From assembly GCF_014200435.1 (NCBI RefSeq), contig NZ_JACHBR010000003.1, positions 186,001-250,000 of the forward strand: 64,000 nt of DNA, written 5' to 3'. The position numbers and the translations under genes were made by a program. The first letter of the stretch is position 1, and each line of letters starts with the position of its first letter. The stretch is from Sphaerisporangium krabiense. Its GTDB lineage: Bacteria; Actinomycetota; Actinomycetes; Streptosporangiales; Streptosporangiaceae. Below, in pieces: positions 63,208 through 64,000 of this stretch. The notes below the pieces were generated by a model. It saw only the letters and a list, made by a program, of their open reading frames with translations. It searched no databases and was not told where the DNA came from.

Positions 63208-64000
63208 TCAGGCTTCGATTCGTCCGGCCGCACGAACGTCGGCGCGGCCCGTGTGCAGGTAACGCGCACGGCCCTCGCCGTCGTCTCCCAGGAACGCGAC
63301 GGGACGGTGGCCGGGCTCCGCGGGCAGCAGGGAGTTCCCCCGCCAGCCGAGCAGCTCTGTGCGGTACGGCTCGTCGCCGGCCTCCGCCGCGAGGCCGAGG
63401 GGGATCTGCTCGAGCCACAGCCGTCCCCGTTGGTCTGCGCTCACCGTGGTCTCGCTCGTGCTCGACAGGTAGACGCCCGCGCAGCGCCTGGCGTCCGGGC
63501 GCGCCGCGGGGTCCGGGACGGGCTCGGCGGGGGACTCGACGACCCTGTCGAGGATCTCCTTCATCAGCGGCTTGCGGTCGCCGCCGTTGGTGAAGATCGC
63601 CACGGACACGTCGCGGCCGGGGTCGACCCGCAGGACGGCCGACTGCCCGATGGTGTTGCCGTCGTGGCCGAACACCGGGCCGCCCGGCAGGTCGTAGAGC
63701 GTCCAGCCCAGGCCCCAGGCCGTCCCCCAGCCGATGTCCGGCAGGACGACCTGCGGCTCCCGCATGGCCCGCAGCCCCTCGTCGGCGAGATGCGCCCGGG
63801 CGAAGGCCAGCAGGTCGCGCGGGGTCATGGCGAGCATCGACCCGGCGGGCGCGTTCGAGCGCGCCATCGCCCAGACCGGGACGGGCCGCCCGCCGAGGTG
63901 CCCCACCGCCGCGCGATGCAGGATCGCCTCGTACGGATCGTTCGCCGCGTGCGTCATGCCCAGGGGCGTGAACAGGTGGTCCCGCATGCACCGGTCGAAC
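63208..64000 (-). CDS. Serine hydrolase, beta-lactamase family (N-terminus outside window)
   Basis: The frame is open from the window edge to a stop at 63208. The visible part is the C-terminal half of a class C beta-lactamase/esterase: FTPLGMTHA, MLAMTPRDLLAFARAHL, then the KTG-equivalent FGHDGNTIGQSA (HDG). A C-terminal extension after residue 160 (PDARRCAGVYLSSTSE and DEPYRTELLGW) resembles the accessory beta-barrel of this class. The active-site SxxK lies beyond 64000. It is a further relative in the window, but its sequence differs from the group at 22-32 kb. Confidence 0.82.
   Translation of the reverse strand, partial: FDRCMRDHLFTPLGMTHAANDPYEAILHRAAVGHLGGRPVPVWAMARSNAPAGSMLAMTPRDLLAFARAHLADEGLRAMREPQVVLPDIGWGTAWGLGWTLYDLPGGPVFGHDGNTIGQSAVLRVDPGRDVSVAIFTNGGDRKPLMKEILDRVVESPAEPVPDPAARPDARRCAGVYLSSTSETTVSADQRGRLWLEQIPLGLAAEAGDEPYRTELLGWRGNSLLPAEPGHRPVAFLGDDGEGRARYLHTGRADVRAAGRIEA

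Overview
The window is high-GC actinomycete chromosome. It has many GTG starts, strong purine-rich ribosome sites, a mycothiol-type DinB/maleylpyruvate isomerase protein, ECF41 and ECF42 sigma factors, a CGNR regulator, a TioE-type MerR and a DNRLRE surface protein. Gene families point to Streptosporangiales or a related filamentous order (Nonomuraea, Actinomadura and Streptosporangium types); this is inference, since no rRNA or species marker is present. I found no tRNA, rRNA, CRISPR array, phage or intact insertion sequence. The gene mix (one-component regulators each next to a target, exporters, resistance-like enzymes, decayed genes) suggests an accessory region rather than core genome.

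Layout. 1-5.2 kb: a truncated flavin split-barrel protein, a VOC protein divergent from a CGNR regulator with an ordered set of four half-sites between them, then a co-directional pair of an FAD/NAD(P)-binding protein and an enzyme I/PEP-synthase-like protein with an altered active site. 5.3-10.3 kb: small membrane protein, FBP zinc-finger protein with divergent TetR, secreted alpha/beta hydrolase, histidine kinase and NarL-type regulator. 10.3-15.3 kb: DrrC/UvrA-like ATPase, VOC, mycothiol-type isomerase, cytochrome P450. 15.4-17 kb: a carboxymuconolactone-decarboxylase (AhpD-like) gene preceded by an exact ECF41 promoter, then the ECF41 sigma factor. 17-21.9 kb: regulator/PH-like/ABC ATPase/permease operon, MFS exporter with divergent LysR. 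22-34 kb: three related serine hydrolases (one fused to a cytosolic-looking domain), a methyltransferase, an rsgA remnant, an ECF sigma factor, DHFR-like and VOC proteins, LysR regulators and a CTP-synthase-C-terminal-like protein.

34-43 kb: SDR with divergent TetR, folD behind a ZTP riboswitch, an erythromycin-esterase-like gene divergent from a double MerR (TioE) regulator, a PLP dehydratase, an AraC regulator, a DHFR-like protein, and an ECF42/YCII pair. 43-51.6 kb: a heterodimeric ABC exporter with complementary defects in its two ATPase domains, and a 1463-residue secreted DNRLRE/FN3 protein. 51.6-64 kb: a collapsed HTH/TPR regulator, intact rsgA, GNAT, an ECF sigma factor, a quinone oxidoreductase plus FAD monooxygenase, TetR with divergent carboxylesterase, a secreted protein plus lipoprotein pair, a decayed pentapeptide-repeat gene, and a truncated beta-lactamase-type serine hydrolase.

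The recurring logic is a regulator beside its target with a visible operator between them (933-1015, 6095, 19656, 20960, 35074-35150, 38017, 59466). The least explained pieces are the FAD/PEP gene pair, the CGNR operator set, the serine-hydrolase fusion and the DNRLRE protein's cysteine-containing C-terminal region.
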